64,000 bases of DNA from an uncultured Oscillospiraceae bacterium (GCA_947629915.1 CANRFN010000007.1:37569-101568), one strand, 5' to 3'; shown: positions 7,959 to 18,147, numbered from the stretch's first letter. The notes: generated by a model not told the origin, from the letters alone. Numbers and translations: made by a program.

Positions 7959-9203
7959 ATGACTCTGGATATCAAAGCACTGTATGCGCCTATCACCGCG
8001 GCGCTGCACACCACCCTCACCACGGAAAAGGTGATTCTGGACGCCGGCTGTCTCCCGGAGGCGCCGGCGCTGGCGGCGGAGATGGGCCTCACCGGCCCCG
8101 TGGCCGCCATCTATGACGACAATACCTACGCCGCTGCAGGCTTCCGGCGCCCCAAGGCGGACTGGGAAGTCATCCTGCCGGCAGAGGGCCTGCACGCCAA
8201 CGAGCACGGCGTGGCCCTTCTGGAGGAGCGGCTTCCTGACGGCGCCGGCTATTACATCGCCGTGGGCTCCGGCACCGTCCATGACCTCACCCGGTACTGC
8301 GCCTTCCACCGGGGCGTCCCCTTCGTCTCCTGTCCCACTGCCGCCAGCGTGGACGGCTTCTGCTCCTCGGTAGCTGCCATGACCATCCACGGGGCCAAGA
8401 AGACCATCCCCACCGCCGCCCCCAAGCTGGTGGTAGCGGACCTGGACATCGTGGCAAACGCCCCGGCCTACCTCGCCGCCTCCGGCTACGGGGACATGAT
8501 GGGCAAGTACATCGCCCTCAGCGACTGGCGCATCAGCCACATCCTCACCGGGGAGTCCCTCTATCAGCCCATCTTTGACCTCACCCAGCAGGCCCTGCAT
8601 CTCACCGCTGCCGCCGGCGAGGGCATCCGCCTCCGGCAGTTGGACGCCGTGGGCAATCTCACCTACGGCCTCGTGCTCTCCGGCATCGCCATGCAGCTCA
8701 TGGGCAACTCCCGTCCGGCCTCCGGCGCCGAACACCACATCTCCCACATGATTGAAATGGAGCCCGCCGGGGCCAAGCTCCGCTCCGCCGCCCTCCACGG
8801 GGAGAAGGCGGGCGTGGGTACCATACTGGCCAGTAAGGAATACCACCGGATCGCAGCCATGAAGGAACCGGTCTGGCAGGACTACCAGACATACAGCCCG
8901 GAGGAGCTCAGCGCAGTATACGGCGAGAAGCTGGCAGCGGAACTGCTGAAGGAAAACGAGAGAGACGTGGCTCAGGCGGTCTCCGTCCAGGCGCTCCAGG
9001 AGAAGTGGGCAGAGGTGCAGCAGGTGATCGCCCAGATCCCCACGGCGGAGGAGCTCACCCGCATGTACACGGACACCGGCGCCTATACAAACCTCTCAGA
9101 CATCGGCGTGGACCCCGCGAAGGAATCCGTCCTCCTGGACTACTCCCCCGCCGTGCGCAACCGGCTCACCCTGATGCGCCTGCGCCGCTGCCTGGCCCGC
9201 TGA
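7959..9203 (+). CDS. araM: sn-glycerol-1-phosphate dehydrogenase, AraM type
   Basis: This 414-residue protein is an iron/nickel-type dehydrogenase of the AraM/EgsA group, which reduces dihydroxyacetone phosphate to glycerol-1-phosphate with NAD(P)H. Signature blocks are the nucleotide-binding GSGTVHD (about 103-109), TAASVDGFCSS (about 127-137) and the metal-site region GYGDMMGKYIALSDW (about 177-191). In Bacillus subtilis araM sits in the arabinose operon araABDLMNPQ-abfA; here it lies next to, but divergent from, the arabinose genes. Why arabinose operons carry this gene is still unclear. A GAGG ribosome site precedes the ATG. It is the last gene of its operon and is followed by a terminator. 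Confidence 0.93.
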   Translation: MTLDIKALYAPITAALHTTLTTEKVILDAGCLPEAPALAAEMGLTGPVAAIYDDNTYAAAGFRRPKADWEVILPAEGLHANEHGVALLEERLPDGAGYYIAVGSGTVHDLTRYCAFHRGVPFVSCPTAASVDGFCSSVAAMTIHGAKKTIPTAAPKLVVADLDIVANAPAYLAASGYGDMMGKYIALSDWRISHILTGESLYQPIFDLTQQALHLTAAAGEGIRLRQLDAVGNLTYGLVLSGIAMQLMGNSRPASGAEHHISHMIEMEPAGAKLRSAALHGEKAGVGTILASKEYHRIAAMKEPVWQDYQTYSPEELSAVYGEKLAAELLKENERDVAQAVSVQALQEKWAEVQQVIAQIPTAEELTRMYTDTGAYTNLSDIGVDPAKESVLLDYSPAVRNRLTLMRLRRCLAR

Positions 9204-9232
9204 GCCGGCCCCAAAACTGCAGAAATGAAAAT

Positions 9233-9269
9233 GCCGGGAGGCGGCGGACAGATGTCCGCGCCTCCCGGC
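9233..9269. terminator. bidirectional terminator between araM and araD
   Basis: An 11-base outer stem GCCGGGAGGCG/CGCCTCCCGGC encloses a second inner stem (GCGGACA/TGTCCG). TGTTTTGTTG follows on the plus strand and ATTTTCATTT on the minus strand, so it can end both converging operons. Confidence 0.85.
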
Positions 9270-9292
9270 TGTTTTGTTGTCTCGATGAGGGC

Positions 9293-9988
9293 TCAGCCCT
9301 GGCCGTAGTAGGCGCCGGGGCCGTGTTTGCGGAGATAGTGCTTGTCCAGCAGCTCCTGCTGCATGGGCGGCAGACCCGGGGTGAGGGCCATGGCGTGGAA
9401 GGCCATAAAGGCCACTTCCTCCAACACCACGGCATTGTGCACCGCGTTGTGGGGATCCGTGCCCCAGGCGAACGGGCCGTGGCTCATCACCAGCACGGCG
9501 GGGACCTGGGCGGGATCGATGCCCCGGCTCTTAAAGGTCTCGATGATCACGTTGCCGGTCTCCAGCTCATAGGCGCCGGCGATCTCCTCAGGGGTCATCT
9601 TACGGGTGCAGGGGATCTCGCCGTAGAAATAGTCCCCCTGGGTGGTGCCAAAGGCGGGGATGCCCTTGCCGGCCTGGGCAAAGCTGGTGGCCCAGCGGCT
9701 GTGGGTGTGGACGATGCCGCCCAGGGACGGGAACGCCTTGTACAGGGCCACATGGGTGGGGGTGTCGCTGGAGGGCTTGTACTTGCCCTCCACCCGGTTG
9801 CCGTCCAGGTCCACCACCACCATGTCCTCCGCCTGCATGCCATCGTACTCCACGCCGGAGGGCTTGATCACCACGAGGCCGCTCTCCCGGTCGATCCCGG
9901 AGACGTTGCCCCAGGTGAAGGTGATGAGGCCGTGCTTCGGCAGCAGCAGATTGGCCTCCAGGACTTCCTGTTTCAGTTTCTCCAGCAT
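9293..9988 (-). CDS. araD: L-ribulose-5-phosphate 4-epimerase
   Basis: This 231-residue enzyme is a class II aldolase-fold epimerase that turns L-ribulose-5-phosphate into D-xylulose-5-phosphate, the last arabinose-specific step. The zinc ligands are visible as His94 and His96 in IVHTHSRW and His170 in [10 protein letters not shown]. Asp75 (SSDTPTH) corresponds to the catalytic Asp of the family. The phosphate-binding GNVSG and KPSGVEYDG blocks lie near 27-31 and 42-50. Length is exactly as expected. Its start overlaps the stop of the upstream kinase by one base (TAATG), so the two are coupled. It ends the araC-GH93-kinase-araD transcript. Confidence 0.96.
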   Translation of the reverse strand: MLEKLKQEVLEANLLLPKHGLITFTWGNVSGIDRESGLVVIKPSGVEYDGMQAEDMVVVDLDGNRVEGKYKPSSDTPTHVALYKAFPSLGGIVHTHSRWATSFAQAGKGIPAFGTTQGDYFYGEIPCTRKMTPEEIAGAYELETGNVIIETFKSRGIDPAQVPAVLVMSHGPFAWGTDPHNAVHNAVVLEEVAFMAFHAMALTPGLPPMQQELLDKHYLRKHGPGAYYGQG

Positions 9989-11559
9989 TACACCAGCACC
10001 TCCGTTGCCAGTTTCTCCACGGGCAGGGCCTTCTCATAGCGGGCCAGGAAGGCCTTGAAGCCGTCGATGTCCGAGGGATCCGCCATGAGGGTGGAGGACT
10101 TGGCGTTGGCAAACACCTTGTGATCCAGGTAGTCCTCCAGGGTCTCCCCGTCCTCTTTCCAGACCATGTACGCGCAGAGCAGGGCCATGCCGTACGGGCC
10201 GCCCTCGCCGGCGGTCTCCATCACGGACACGGGGACACCGGCCGCGGCGGAGAGCATTCTCTGGCCCACGCCCGGGGTCTTGAAGAAGCCGCCGTGGCCG
10301 TAGATCTTGTCTATGGCCACCTTCTCCTCGCCGGTGAGGATGTCCAGGCCGATCTTCAGGGTGGCCAGGGCGGAGAGCAGATGGGTGCGCATGAAGTTTG
10401 CCAGGCTGAGCTTGGCGTCCGGCATGCGCATAAAGACGGGGCGGCCCTCGTCCAGGTCCGTGACGCCCTCGCCGGAGAAGTAGTTGAAGCTCAGAAGGCC
10501 GCCGCAGTCCGGATCGCCCTCCAGGGCCTTGCGGAACAGCATGGTGTACAGGTCTCCCTTGTCCACCTTGGCGCCGATGGCCTCGGCGAACTCTGCCAAG
10601 AGGCCCACCCAGCCGTTGATGTCGCTGGTGCAGTTGCTGCAGTGGACCATGGCCACCGGGGCGCCGGAGGGGGTGGTTACCATGTCGATCTCCCGGTGGA
10701 CACCCAGGGGACGGTCTACCACCACCATGGCGAAGTCGCTGGTGCCGGCGGAGACGTTGCCGGTGTGCACCCGCACGGAGTTGGTGGCCGCCATGCCGGT
10801 GCCGGCATCGCCCTCACAGGGGGCCACCGGCACGCCGGGCTGCAGATCGCCGGCGGGGTCCAGGAAGGCGGCGCCCTCAGCGGTGAGGTGGCCTGCCACG
10901 GCGCCGGCGGGAAGGACCTCCGGCAGCACATCCTCCAGTTTCCAGGAGAAGCCGCGAGGGGCGATGAGGGCATCGAACTTCTCGATCATGGAGCGGTCGT
11001 AATCCTTGCCGTCCGGGGCGATGGGGATGATGCCGCTGGCCTCACCCACGCCCATGTTGTGCTTGCCGGTGAGCTTCCAGTGGATGTAGCCCGCCAGGGT
11101 GGTGAGGTGGGCCAGACGGGGCAGGTGCTCCTCCCCGTTCAGGATCGCCTGATAGAGATGGGCGATGGACCAGCGCTGGGGGATGTTGAAGCCGAAGAGC
11201 TCGGTGAGCTCCGCTGCGGCGGGGCCGGTGATGGTGTTCCGCCAGGTGCGGAATTCCGCCAGCTGGTTCATGTCTTTGTCGAAGGGGAGATAGCCGTGCA
11301 TCATGGCGGACACGCCGATGGCACCCACGGTGGTGAGCTCCACGCCGAACTTCTCCTTCACGTCCTTCTTCAGGTTGGCGTAGCAGTCCTGCAGACCGGT
11401 GTGAATGGCCTCCATGGAGTAGGTCCATACGCCGTTCACCAGCTGGTTCTCCCACACATGGTCTCCGCTGGCGATGGGGTTGTGGTTCTGGTCGATGAGC
11501 ACGGCCTTGATCCGGGTTGATCCCAGCTCAATGCCCATCACGGTGTTTTTTAGTTCCAT
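9988..11559 (-). CDS. araB: FGGY-family carbohydrate kinase, probable L-ribulokinase
   Basis: This 523-residue protein is an FGGY sugar kinase. The first phosphate motif is [13 protein letters not shown] (about 9-21), the substrate side carries SAMMHGY and RTWRNTI, and the ATP side has NVSAGTSD and the C-terminal [20 protein letters not shown] region. Its position directly before araD and within an arabinose locus makes L-ribulokinase the best call. The sequence is nearer the general FGGY/xylulokinase-like group used by many Clostridia than the classical AraB of enterics, so substrate remains an inference. A strong AGGAGG site precedes the ATG. It is cytoplasmic. Confidence 0.85.
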   Translation of the reverse strand: MELKNTVMGIELGSTRIKAVLIDQNHNPIASGDHVWENQLVNGVWTYSMEAIHTGLQDCYANLKKDVKEKFGVELTTVGAIGVSAMMHGYLPFDKDMNQLAEFRTWRNTITGPAAAELTELFGFNIPQRWSIAHLYQAILNGEEHLPRLAHLTTLAGYIHWKLTGKHNMGVGEASGIIPIAPDGKDYDRSMIEKFDALIAPRGFSWKLEDVLPEVLPAGAVAGHLTAEGAAFLDPAGDLQPGVPVAPCEGDAGTGMAATNSVRVHTGNVSAGTSDFAMVVVDRPLGVHREIDMVTTPSGAPVAMVHCSNCTSDINGWVGLLAEFAEAIGAKVDKGDLYTMLFRKALEGDPDCGGLLSFNYFSGEGVTDLDEGRPVFMRMPDAKLSLANFMRTHLLSALATLKIGLDILTGEEKVAIDKIYGHGGFFKTPGVGQRMLSAAAGVPVSVMETAGEGGPYGMALLCAYMVWKEDGETLEDYLDHKVFANAKSSTLMADPSDIDGFKAFLARYEKALPVEKLATEVLV

Positions 11560-11641
11560 CCTGAACCTCCTGTTAGTAAGATTTCAAACGAAAATGGGGA
11601 AACGGGGCGGGCAGATCCCCTGCCCTTCCGTCTTCTTGCAC

Positions 11642-12808
11642 TCAGGTCTCTCCTATATTACCAATCCCGTACGAGATTTGCAAGAGGACCGGGTCACATT
11701 GGGTGGGCGCCAGCTGCAAAAGTCTGGTGCCGTTCTCGATGGTGCACATGCCCATGGACCAGCCGGCCTGGTGGATGCGGGCATCGTAGCTCACCAGCAT
11801 GGGCACCCGCTCCCAGGGCCCCTCGCCCAGGTTGTAGTTCACCAGAAAGTCCCCGGGATCCCGGAGCTTCAGCTCGCCGCTGTCCCGCTTGCCGGAGACG
11901 ATGATGGTGCCGTTGGGACCGCCCTGGGGCACCCACAGGCAGTACGGCATGTTGCCGAGGTACATTCCGTCTGCGGTCTCGATTCGGGTGCCGTAGTCCT
12001 CCGGATCCCCCCAGTCCACCCCATCCGGGGAGAACCGGCAGAAGATGTCGCAGGTGGGCGGGTCCCCGGGGCCGCAGTCCCGGAAGCAGACGATCTCGTA
12101 GCACATGAAGTACCGCCCGTCCGGCAGCTTCGTCACAATCGCCATGCCGGGCCGCTGGAATCCGTCCGGGATGGCACAGGCCATTCTGGGCGCCTCCCAG
12201 GTGTGTCCTCCGTCCTTGGACACCGCCACCGCCAGGGTCTGGTTGTACCGGCGGTCCACATGGGGCCGCTCGTCCGTGTAGATCACGGTGAGGTCTCCGT
12301 CCGCATTCAGATAGAGGAAGGGCTCCCACACCGGGCCCAATGCCTCAAAGTTCTGCTCCTGAGGCGGGCCGCCAGCGCAGATGGTAGACCGGTACTCCCA
12401 GGTCTTGCCCTGATCCAGGCTCACGAAGAGCAGCAGTTCTGTGCAGGCAAAGCTTAAGGGAATGGAGTTGCCCGTCATGAGAAGGGCGCCCTCGGGCAGA
12501 TCTCCCACGGACTGGGGCAGCTCCAGCAGCATGGGCTGGAAGCGCATCCCGTAGCCGTTCTTGCTGTCCTCCAGCTGGCTGTACCGCTCCCAGGTGCGGC
12601 CGTGGTCTCGGCTGGCGAAGATGGGAAACACCGGCGGCTCTTGCAGGGTGTAGTGGTCGAAGGTGGCCAGGATCAGGCCGTTCTGCTCCCCCGCGTGGTG
12701 CAGCTCCACCGGTCTGGGGTACAGCACCCCTCCGCCGTTGCCGTAGACCTCCTCCCGCCGGGGCGTGTAGACCACGCCGGCAAATTCCTTTTCCAAACGT
12801 AATGCCAT
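11642..12808 (-). CDS. BNR/Asp-box beta-propeller glycosidase, GH93-like exo-arabinanase candidate
   Basis: This 388-residue protein has no signal peptide and shows repeated Asp boxes: SRDHGRTW (66-73), SLDQGKTW (130-137) and SKDGGHTW (197-204), with a weaker one after 260. That is the six-bladed propeller of sialidase-like hydrolases. The stretch LILATFDHYTLQEPPVFPIF (45-64) recalls GH93 exo-1,5-alpha-L-arabinanases, which share this fold. With araD, the kinase and an AraC regulator in the same transcript, an intracellular exo-arabinanase fits far better than a sialidase. The GH93 assignment is by recalled resemblance and context, not a search. Start ATG 12808 has a GAGAGGAG ribosome site. 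Confidence 0.65.
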   Translation of the reverse strand: MALRLEKEFAGVVYTPRREEVYGNGGGVLYPRPVELHHAGEQNGLILATFDHYTLQEPPVFPIFASRDHGRTWERYSQLEDSKNGYGMRFQPMLLELPQSVGDLPEGALLMTGNSIPLSFACTELLLFVSLDQGKTWEYRSTICAGGPPQEQNFEALGPVWEPFLYLNADGDLTVIYTDERPHVDRRYNQTLAVAVSKDGGHTWEAPRMACAIPDGFQRPGMAIVTKLPDGRYFMCYEIVCFRDCGPGDPPTCDIFCRFSPDGVDWGDPEDYGTRIETADGMYLGNMPYCLWVPQGGPNGTIIVSGKRDSGELKLRDPGDFLVNYNLGEGPWERVPMLVSYDARIHQAGWSMGMCTIENGTRLLQLAPTQCDPVLLQISYGIGNIGET

Positions 12809-12870
12809 TGAATGTCTCCTCTCTTTCAGAGGGGCGGCGAGTTAGCCCCTTCGTATTGTAAAATGGACGC

Positions 12871-13740
12871 TCACTCCAGCGACACGGTGTCCCCCAGGGT
12901 GGGGTCAAAGGTGTCCATGGAGACGGCGAACTGGCGGATGTGCAGGGTGAAGTCCGGTGGCAGCTGCCGGGGGGAATAGCCTGTCACGGAGAAAAACACC
13001 CGGTTGAAGGTGCGCAGGGTGTTGAAGCCGCACCGCAGGGCCAGGTCCGAGGTGGAGATCTCCGGCTCCTTCCGCATGATCTCCACCGCCTTGTCGATCT
13101 TCACCAGATTGAGGTACTTGGAGAAGGTCATGCCGGCAAAGGACTTGAAAAAGCGGGAGAAGTGGGCCTCAGACATGTGCATACCGGCCGCCGCATCGGA
13201 GAAGGTGAGAAACTCGCTCTCCCGGTCGATCCGCTCCAGCAGCTCCCGGTACTGGGAGACGATCCGCTTGGACCGGCTGCCGCCCTCAGCCGCCGGTACC
13301 GTCTCCTCATTGCGGAAGACGTCGATCACAAGGCGGGTGAGCACGGCGGTGGCACGCTGGGGATAGTAGGGCTTGCGGTCGTTCAGCTCCCCCAAGATCT
13401 CCTCGATGCCATCGGTGAAGCCATACTTGTCCGGGAAGATGGGATTGCGCAGGTGGATGTCCCCCAGGAAGGCGGTGAGCTCGGGGACCACCTGTATCAC
13501 CAGCAAGGTGCTCTCCTCCGCCGCATCGATGTTGTGCACGCTCCCGGAGGGGACAATTGCCACCAGCCCAGCAGCCAGGTGCAGTGTGTCGCCGTCCAGC
13601 ATCAGCTCCGCCTCCCCTTCCCGGCAGGCGATGATCTCATTCTCCATGTGCCAGTGTGGCAAATTGTGCAGGTTCTTGTACTTCCCTACCCAAAGTGGCA
13701 CCCCTGGATCGTACTCTTTGCGCTCAAATCGAGCTGCCAT
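12871..13740 (-). CDS. AraC-family transcriptional regulator with cupin sensor domain
   Basis: This 289-residue regulator has an N-terminal cupin-like sugar-sensing domain (residues about 15-95, with LPHWHMENEIIACREGEAEL and VPSGSVHNID) and two C-terminal helix-turn-helix motifs (about 185-285, ending in the typical GFNTLRTFNRVFFSVTGYSPRQL). Being first in the transcript with the arabinanase candidate, kinase and araD, it probably senses arabinose or an arabino-oligosaccharide and activates the locus. Its leader carries a near-perfect cre site, suggesting glucose repression through CcpA. The ATG follows a GGAGGG site. Confidence 0.9.
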   Translation of the reverse strand: MAARFERKEYDPGVPLWVGKYKNLHNLPHWHMENEIIACREGEAELMLDGDTLHLAAGLVAIVPSGSVHNIDAAEESTLLVIQVVPELTAFLGDIHLRNPIFPDKYGFTDGIEEILGELNDRKPYYPQRATAVLTRLVIDVFRNEETVPAAEGGSRSKRIVSQYRELLERIDRESEFLTFSDAAAGMHMSEAHFSRFFKSFAGMTFSKYLNLVKIDKAVEIMRKEPEISTSDLALRCGFNTLRTFNRVFFSVTGYSPRQLPPDFTLHIRQFAVSMDTFDPTLGDTVSLE

Positions 13741-13818
13741 ACAGATTGCCCTCCAATATCAACGTTGTCTCATTCCAAGAGGACCTAAGAGCGGAACGAA
13801 AACTGTCTCAATCCCCTT

Positions 13819-13832
13819 GGAAAGCGCTCACA
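13819..13832. promoter_or_regulatory. cre site (CcpA binding)
   Basis: GGAAAGCGCTCACA matches the catabolite-responsive consensus TGAAANCGNTNWCA at 13 of 14 positions (first base differs). It lies about 80 bases before the regulator start. CcpA-type repression of arabinose genes is well established in Firmicutes; the binding itself is inferred. Confidence 0.65.
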
Positions 13833-14098
13833 CACGGGTCCTGCCTGGATCCCATCCCGCGATACGAGGGCCAATGTCCGTCTGAGACATACGAAACCCA
13901 TGGTGCTTCGTCCGTACCCGCGCCTGACCGGTGTAGAGCCTCTCCCCTGCCGATCAGGCCTTTCGAAAGTATTGCATTCTAAAAGTTCTAGAATCAGGGT
14001 AATATCGGCAGAAAACCGAACGATCCAGGAAGGTCTTCCTGTATCACCCAGTCAGGGAAGGAAGGATCCATTTGCCCGATCTGCCCCAATTCTGTGAG

Positions 14099-14132
14099 AA
14101 AAGCCGTGAGCGGGAGCCCCCACTCACGGCTT
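14099..14132 (-). terminator. terminator of the large transporter operon
   Basis: A 15-base stem with arms AAGCCGTGAGCGGG and CCCACTCACGGCTT; on the minus strand it is followed by TTTTCTC. It lies 15 bases after the MsmX-type ATPase gene and ends the minus-strand operon. Confidence 0.85.
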
Positions 14133-14146
14133 GGATATGCTTGGGA

Positions 14147-15319
14147 TCAGTTCACGATCGCCATTTCCGTCTCCTTGTCGAAGACGTGGATCTTGTCGGA
14201 ATCCAGAGCAACGGTGATCTTGCTGCCGTAGCGGGCTTCGGTAGCGGCGCTGACCTTGGCGGACCACTGCACCTTCTTCAGGTTGGCATAGGCGTCATCG
14301 GAGAACTGGCGCTGAATCTCAGCCGGCTTCTCGTTGAGCAGGTTGAAGTACAGGAGCACTTCGGAGCCCAGCAGCTCGTAGCCGTTGATGGTCACCTGGA
14401 ACTGGGTGTCGGGGTGCTGTGCCAGCTCGTGCTCGGACTCGTAGATGGCCTCGGGACGGCAGCCCATGATCACGCTCTTGCCCACATAGCCCTTCTCCTT
14501 GAGGACAGCGGCCTTGGCGGCGGGAACCTTGATCTTGAACAGGTCGAACTCCAGGAACACGTCATCGCCCTTGCCGGAGCACTCGGCGTTGATGAAGTTC
14601 ATCTGCGGGGAGCCAATGAAGCCGGCCACGAACAGGTTGATGGGGTTGTTGTACAGCTCGCGGGGAGATGCCACCTGCTGGATGATGCCGTCCTTCATGA
14701 CAACGATCCGGGTGCCAAGGGTCATGGCCTCGGTCTGGTCGTGGGTCACGTAGATGATGGTGGCACCCAGGCGCTGGTGCAGCGCGGCGATCTCAGCACG
14801 CATCTGGACACGCAGCTTGGCGTCCAGGTTGGACAGAGGCTCGTCCATGAGGAACACCTTGGGCTCGCGGACGATGGCACGCCCCATAGCGACACGCTGC
14901 CGCTGGCCGCCGGAAAGAGCTGCCGGCTTGCGCTCGAGGAGGTGGGCCAGGTCCAGGATCTGGGAGGCGTCCTTGACCTTCTTGTTGATCTCGTGCTTGG
15001 GGGTCTTGCGGAGCTTCAGGCCGAACGCCATGTTGTCCTTCACGGACATGTGCGGATACAGAGCGTAGTTCTGGAACACCATTGCGATATCGCGATCCTT
15101 GGGCTCCACGTCGTTCATGATCTTACCGTCGATCATGAATTCGCCGTCAGAGATGTCTTCCAAGCCAGCGATCATGCGCAGAGTGGTGGACTTGCCGCAT
15201 CCGGAAGGCCCGACAAAGATGATGAACTCTTTGTCCTCAACCTCAAGGTTGAAGTCCTTTACCGCTTCATAGCCATTGGGGTAGATCTTGTAGATGTGCT
15301 TCAAAGACAGACTTGCCAT
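14147..15319 (-). CDS. msmX: MsmX/UgpC-type sugar ABC transporter ATPase
   Basis: This 390-residue ATPase belongs to the MsmX/UgpC group, which energises several sugar importers at once. Walker [10 protein letters not shown] lies at 37-45, the Q-loop VFQNYALYP near 81-89, LSGGQ at 135-139 and Walker B VFLMDE at 155-160. The C-terminal 140 residues form the TOBE/OB regulatory part. The ATG at 15319 has AGGAGG upstream; the open frame extends to 15427 without coding character. No other import ATPase is present in the locus although two permease pairs are, so this protein probably serves both, as MsmX does in Bacillus subtilis. Confidence 0.93.
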   Translation of the reverse strand: MASLSLKHIYKIYPNGYEAVKDFNLEVEDKEFIIFVGPSGCGKSTTLRMIAGLEDISDGEFMIDGKIMNDVEPKDRDIAMVFQNYALYPHMSVKDNMAFGLKLRKTPKHEINKKVKDASQILDLAHLLERKPAALSGGQRQRVAMGRAIVREPKVFLMDEPLSNLDAKLRVQMRAEIAALHQRLGATIIYVTHDQTEAMTLGTRIVVMKDGIIQQVASPRELYNNPINLFVAGFIGSPQMNFINAECSGKGDDVFLEFDLFKIKVPAAKAAVLKEKGYVGKSVIMGCRPEAIYESEHELAQHPDTQFQVTINGYELLGSEVLLYFNLLNEKPAEIQRQFSDDAYANLKKVQWSAKVSAATEARYGSKITVALDSDKIHVFDKETEMAIVN

Positions 15320-15588
15320 GGATTTCCCTCCTGAAAGAAATATTAATAAGTTGTTCTTTGATGGATAAAGGGTTGGCCTCCGAATTAGTTGCTGCTCCGT
15401 AAGACGTTGCATTCTTTGCCAAAGCAAATGATACAGGTTCTTATGGATTGCGTAGAAGGCAATTGTACTGACATCAAGAATAGGACAGCTGCCCGTAAGC
15501 GTACCGACAGACAGGAGATCCGATTCCCTTTCCTACCGCCTCTTTCGAATGAGCATCTCACTTGCGGAGCCGGTGACCGGCAGCTTTC

Positions 15589-17106
15589 TTACAGCCTCGT
15601 GAAGCGAACCTCCGCTACGCTGGCGGCGGGCAGCTCCACATGGAACCCCTTGCCCTGCGGATCCATCTGGATCTCCAGGTCTCGCTCCTCCACCTTGTTG
15701 GGGTCTTGGAACGTGTTGCAGTCGTGGATATCATCGGATGCCACCACCCGCGCCTCCAGCAGCCGGCCCCAGCCGGCCTCCTTCAGCACGACATCCACAG
15801 GCTCGGAGCACGTAGCAGACAGATTCGCCAGGGTTACCGTGATGTTGCCGTCCTGGTCCATAGAGGAGGACGCGCTGACTTGCGGTACTTGGTCTACTTC
15901 TGTGCCCACAGTTTTCACACCGTCCAGACGGCTCTCCAGCAGATCTGCGTCCTGGTGATGCCGGTACATGTGCATCACATGATAGGTGGGCGTCTTGATC
16001 ATGTTGGGCCCTTCTGTGAGGATTACTGCTTGGAGAACGTTGACTACCTGCGCAAGGCAGGCCATCTTCACACGGTCGGAGTGCTGATTGAAGATGTTCA
16101 GGGTGACACCGGCGATCAGTGCATCCCGGATCGTGTTCTGCTGATACAGGAAGCCAGGGTTGGTGCCCGGCTCTACCTCATACCAGCCGCCCCACTCATC
16201 CACGATCATGCCGATCTCCTTGTCGGGATCGTATTGATCCATGATCTTACCGTGTTCCGTCACAAGGGTATCCATGTACATCGCTTTGTACATGGTCTTG
16301 TACCAGATGTCATTGCTGAACTCTGTGGCACTGCCCTTGTGCTTCCACCCGGTGGGGTGAACATAGTAGTGGAGGCTCAGCCCGTCCATAAAGCCGTGGG
16401 CTTCTTCCGGAGAATGCCGGAAGGTGGTCTCCAAAACCTCATTTGTCCAGTCGTAGTCGTCCACGTTGGCCCCGCAGCAGATCTTCTTGATGGGGGCCGC
16501 ATGGTTGTAGTGACGGACATATGTCTGATAGTGGCGATAGAGATTTGCGTAGTAGTCCGGATTCATGTTACCGCCGCAACCCCAGTTCTCGTTGCCTACA
16601 CCGAAGTAGTTCACGCGCCAGGGATCTTTGTGGCCGTTCTTCTCCCGAAGCACTGCCATCGGGGAAATCCCGTCAAAGGTCATGTACTCCACCCACTCGC
16701 TCATCTCGCGTACCGTACCGGAGCCCACATTGCCGTTGATATAGGTCTTGCAGCCCAGCTGCCGGCAGAGCTCGAAGTACTCATGGGTGCCGAAGGCGTT
16801 GTCCTCTACCACCCCGCCCCAGTGGGTGTTCACCATGCGCTTGCGCTGCTCTCTGGGGCCGATGCCGTCCTGCCAATGGTACTCATCGGCAAAGCAACCG
16901 CCCGGCCAGCGGAGCACGGGGATGCGCAGTTCCTTCAGGGCGTTTACCACGTCAACGCGCATGCCGTTGACGTTGGGAATGGGAGAAGTCTCACCCACAA
17001 AGAGTCCACCGTAGATGCAGCGGCCAAGGTGCTCGGAGAAGTGGCCGTAGACCTCGGGCTCGATGTGGCTTACCTTCTTCTGTTCATTGATCGTTAAAGT
17101 TGCCAT
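15589..17106 (-). CDS. abfA: Alpha-L-arabinofuranosidase, GH51
   Basis: This 505-residue enzyme is a GH51 retaining alpha-L-arabinofuranosidase. The acid/base Glu173 lies in [11 protein letters not shown] and the nucleophile Glu304 in [23 protein letters not shown] (21-34) is the family opening. There is no signal peptide, so it cleaves arabinose from oligosaccharides after import. The length is standard. It follows a GH43 gene with a 30-base gap and precedes msmX in the same direction. A weak hairpin (GCCGGT/ACCGGC, 15570-15582) follows it. Confidence 0.96.
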   Translation of the reverse strand: MATLTINEQKKVSHIEPEVYGHFSEHLGRCIYGGLFVGETSPIPNVNGMRVDVVNALKELRIPVLRWPGGCFADEYHWQDGIGPREQRKRMVNTHWGGVVEDNAFGTHEYFELCRQLGCKTYINGNVGSGTVREMSEWVEYMTFDGISPMAVLREKNGHKDPWRVNYFGVGNENWGCGGNMNPDYYANLYRHYQTYVRHYNHAAPIKKICCGANVDDYDWTNEVLETTFRHSPEEAHGFMDGLSLHYYVHPTGWKHKGSATEFSNDIWYKTMYKAMYMDTLVTEHGKIMDQYDPDKEIGMIVDEWGGWYEVEPGTNPGFLYQQNTIRDALIAGVTLNIFNQHSDRVKMACLAQVVNVLQAVILTEGPNMIKTPTYHVMHMYRHHQDADLLESRLDGVKTVGTEVDQVPQVSASSSMDQDGNITVTLANLSATCSEPVDVVLKEAGWGRLLEARVVASDDIHDCNTFQDPNKVEERDLEIQMDPQGKGFHVELPAASVAEVRFTRL

Positions 17107-17136
17107 TCAGAATTGTTTCACTCCAGATCATATAGA

Positions 17137-18099
17137 TCATTCAAAATCGTCATTGTCGAAGCTGAAGACCGGCTTGCCGTCCACCCAGCGGATGGGCTGC
17201 AGCATGGTGTGCCGGTTGGGGTTGTAAAGCGGGTTGCCCTCGATTTCAGCCTCTGTTCTGGCGTGGAATACCAGAATATCGTTGCCGTCCTCGTCCTTGG
17301 TGAAAGAGTTGTGGCCGGGGCCGTAGACGCCCAGGTCCCAGTCTGTCTTGAGAACAGGCCAGCGCTCCTTCTTCCAGTTGAACGGATCCAGCAGGTCCGC
17401 GTCCTCATCGGCCGTGAGCATGCCCATGCAGTAGTGGATGCCCGTATCGCTGGCGGAGTAGGTGAGAAAGATCTTGCCGTTCCGTTTGATCACCGCCGGC
17501 CCCTCGTTGACCCAGAAGCCGTAGCGCTCCCAGTCGTAGTCCGGGGTGGTGAGCAGCACCTGTACGGTGGCCAATGTGTGTGCGTCCTTCATTTTGCCGA
17601 TGTAGAGGTTGGAAATCTGTTTGCCTACGCCGACCTTCTCAGCCCAGACGTAGTAAAAGTCGCCGTTGCACTGGAAAACCGTGCCGTCGAGAGAAAAGGC
17701 GCGGAAAGAAAACTTGTCGTCCTTAGAGGGCTTCATTTTTCCCAGTTCAATCCAGGGATCAGCGATGGGATCTTCGCCCTGGCATTGCAGGACGTAGGGC
17801 CGAATCCTCCAGGGGTGGTCTTTATCGCCGCCAGAGTAGTAGATGTGCCACTTTCCGAACACCCGATGGAGCTCGGGGGCCCAGATGTGCAGGCTTTGGG
17901 GCCCGGACTCGTGGCAGTGCCATATCTCGTGTTCCGGTGCATCCCGGAGGCCGGCCAGGGTGTCTGCCCGGCGCAGCACGATTCTGTCGTACTCCGGAAC
18001 GGAGGCGGTAAAGTAGTAGGTACCGTTGTTGTCGCGATACACATAGGGATCGGCTCTCTGCTCGATCCAGGGTTTATTGAAAAATAACTTGCTGTCCAT
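17137..18099 (-). CDS. GH43 arabinofuranosidase, cytoplasmic
   Basis: This 320-residue protein is a single-domain GH43 five-bladed propeller. The general base is Asp17 (QRADPYVYRD), the pKa-setting Asp is probably Asp138 (SLDGTVF), and the general acid is Glu199 (VNEGPAVIKR). WAPELHRV and GKWHIYYSGG are typical. The size and the RADP/NEGPA motifs fit exo-acting alpha-L-arabinofuranosidases on 1,5-arabino-oligosaccharides rather than endo-arabinanases. No signal peptide, so it works with GH51 inside the cell. It is separated from the LamG lipoprotein gene by a hairpin. Confidence 0.9.
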   Translation of the reverse strand: MDSKLFFNKPWIEQRADPYVYRDNNGTYYFTASVPEYDRIVLRRADTLAGLRDAPEHEIWHCHESGPQSLHIWAPELHRVFGKWHIYYSGGDKDHPWRIRPYVLQCQGEDPIADPWIELGKMKPSKDDKFSFRAFSLDGTVFQCNGDFYYVWAEKVGVGKQISNLYIGKMKDAHTLATVQVLLTTPDYDWERYGFWVNEGPAVIKRNGKIFLTYSASDTGIHYCMGMLTADEDADLLDPFNWKKERWPVLKTDWDLGVYGPGHNSFTKDEDGNDILVFHARTEAEIEGNPLYNPNRHTMLQPIRWVDGKPVFSFDNDDFE

Positions 18100-18147
18100 A
18101 GGAATGACCTTTGTTGCTTGCGATTGCGTATTTCGAGATTTGGAGCG

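Larger units (their letters stand above)
13741..14146. other. gene-free control region before the AraC regulator
   Basis: About 400 bases without a convincing gene. It contains the leader and cre site of the regulator gene and, at its right edge, the terminator of the large transporter operon. The middle part (13860-14095) shows no recognisable element. Confidence 0.6.

Noticed and set aside
11642..12808. Sialidase for host glycans
   Set aside because: No signal peptide, no other sialic acid genes, and placement among arabinose genes argue for an arabinan enzyme.
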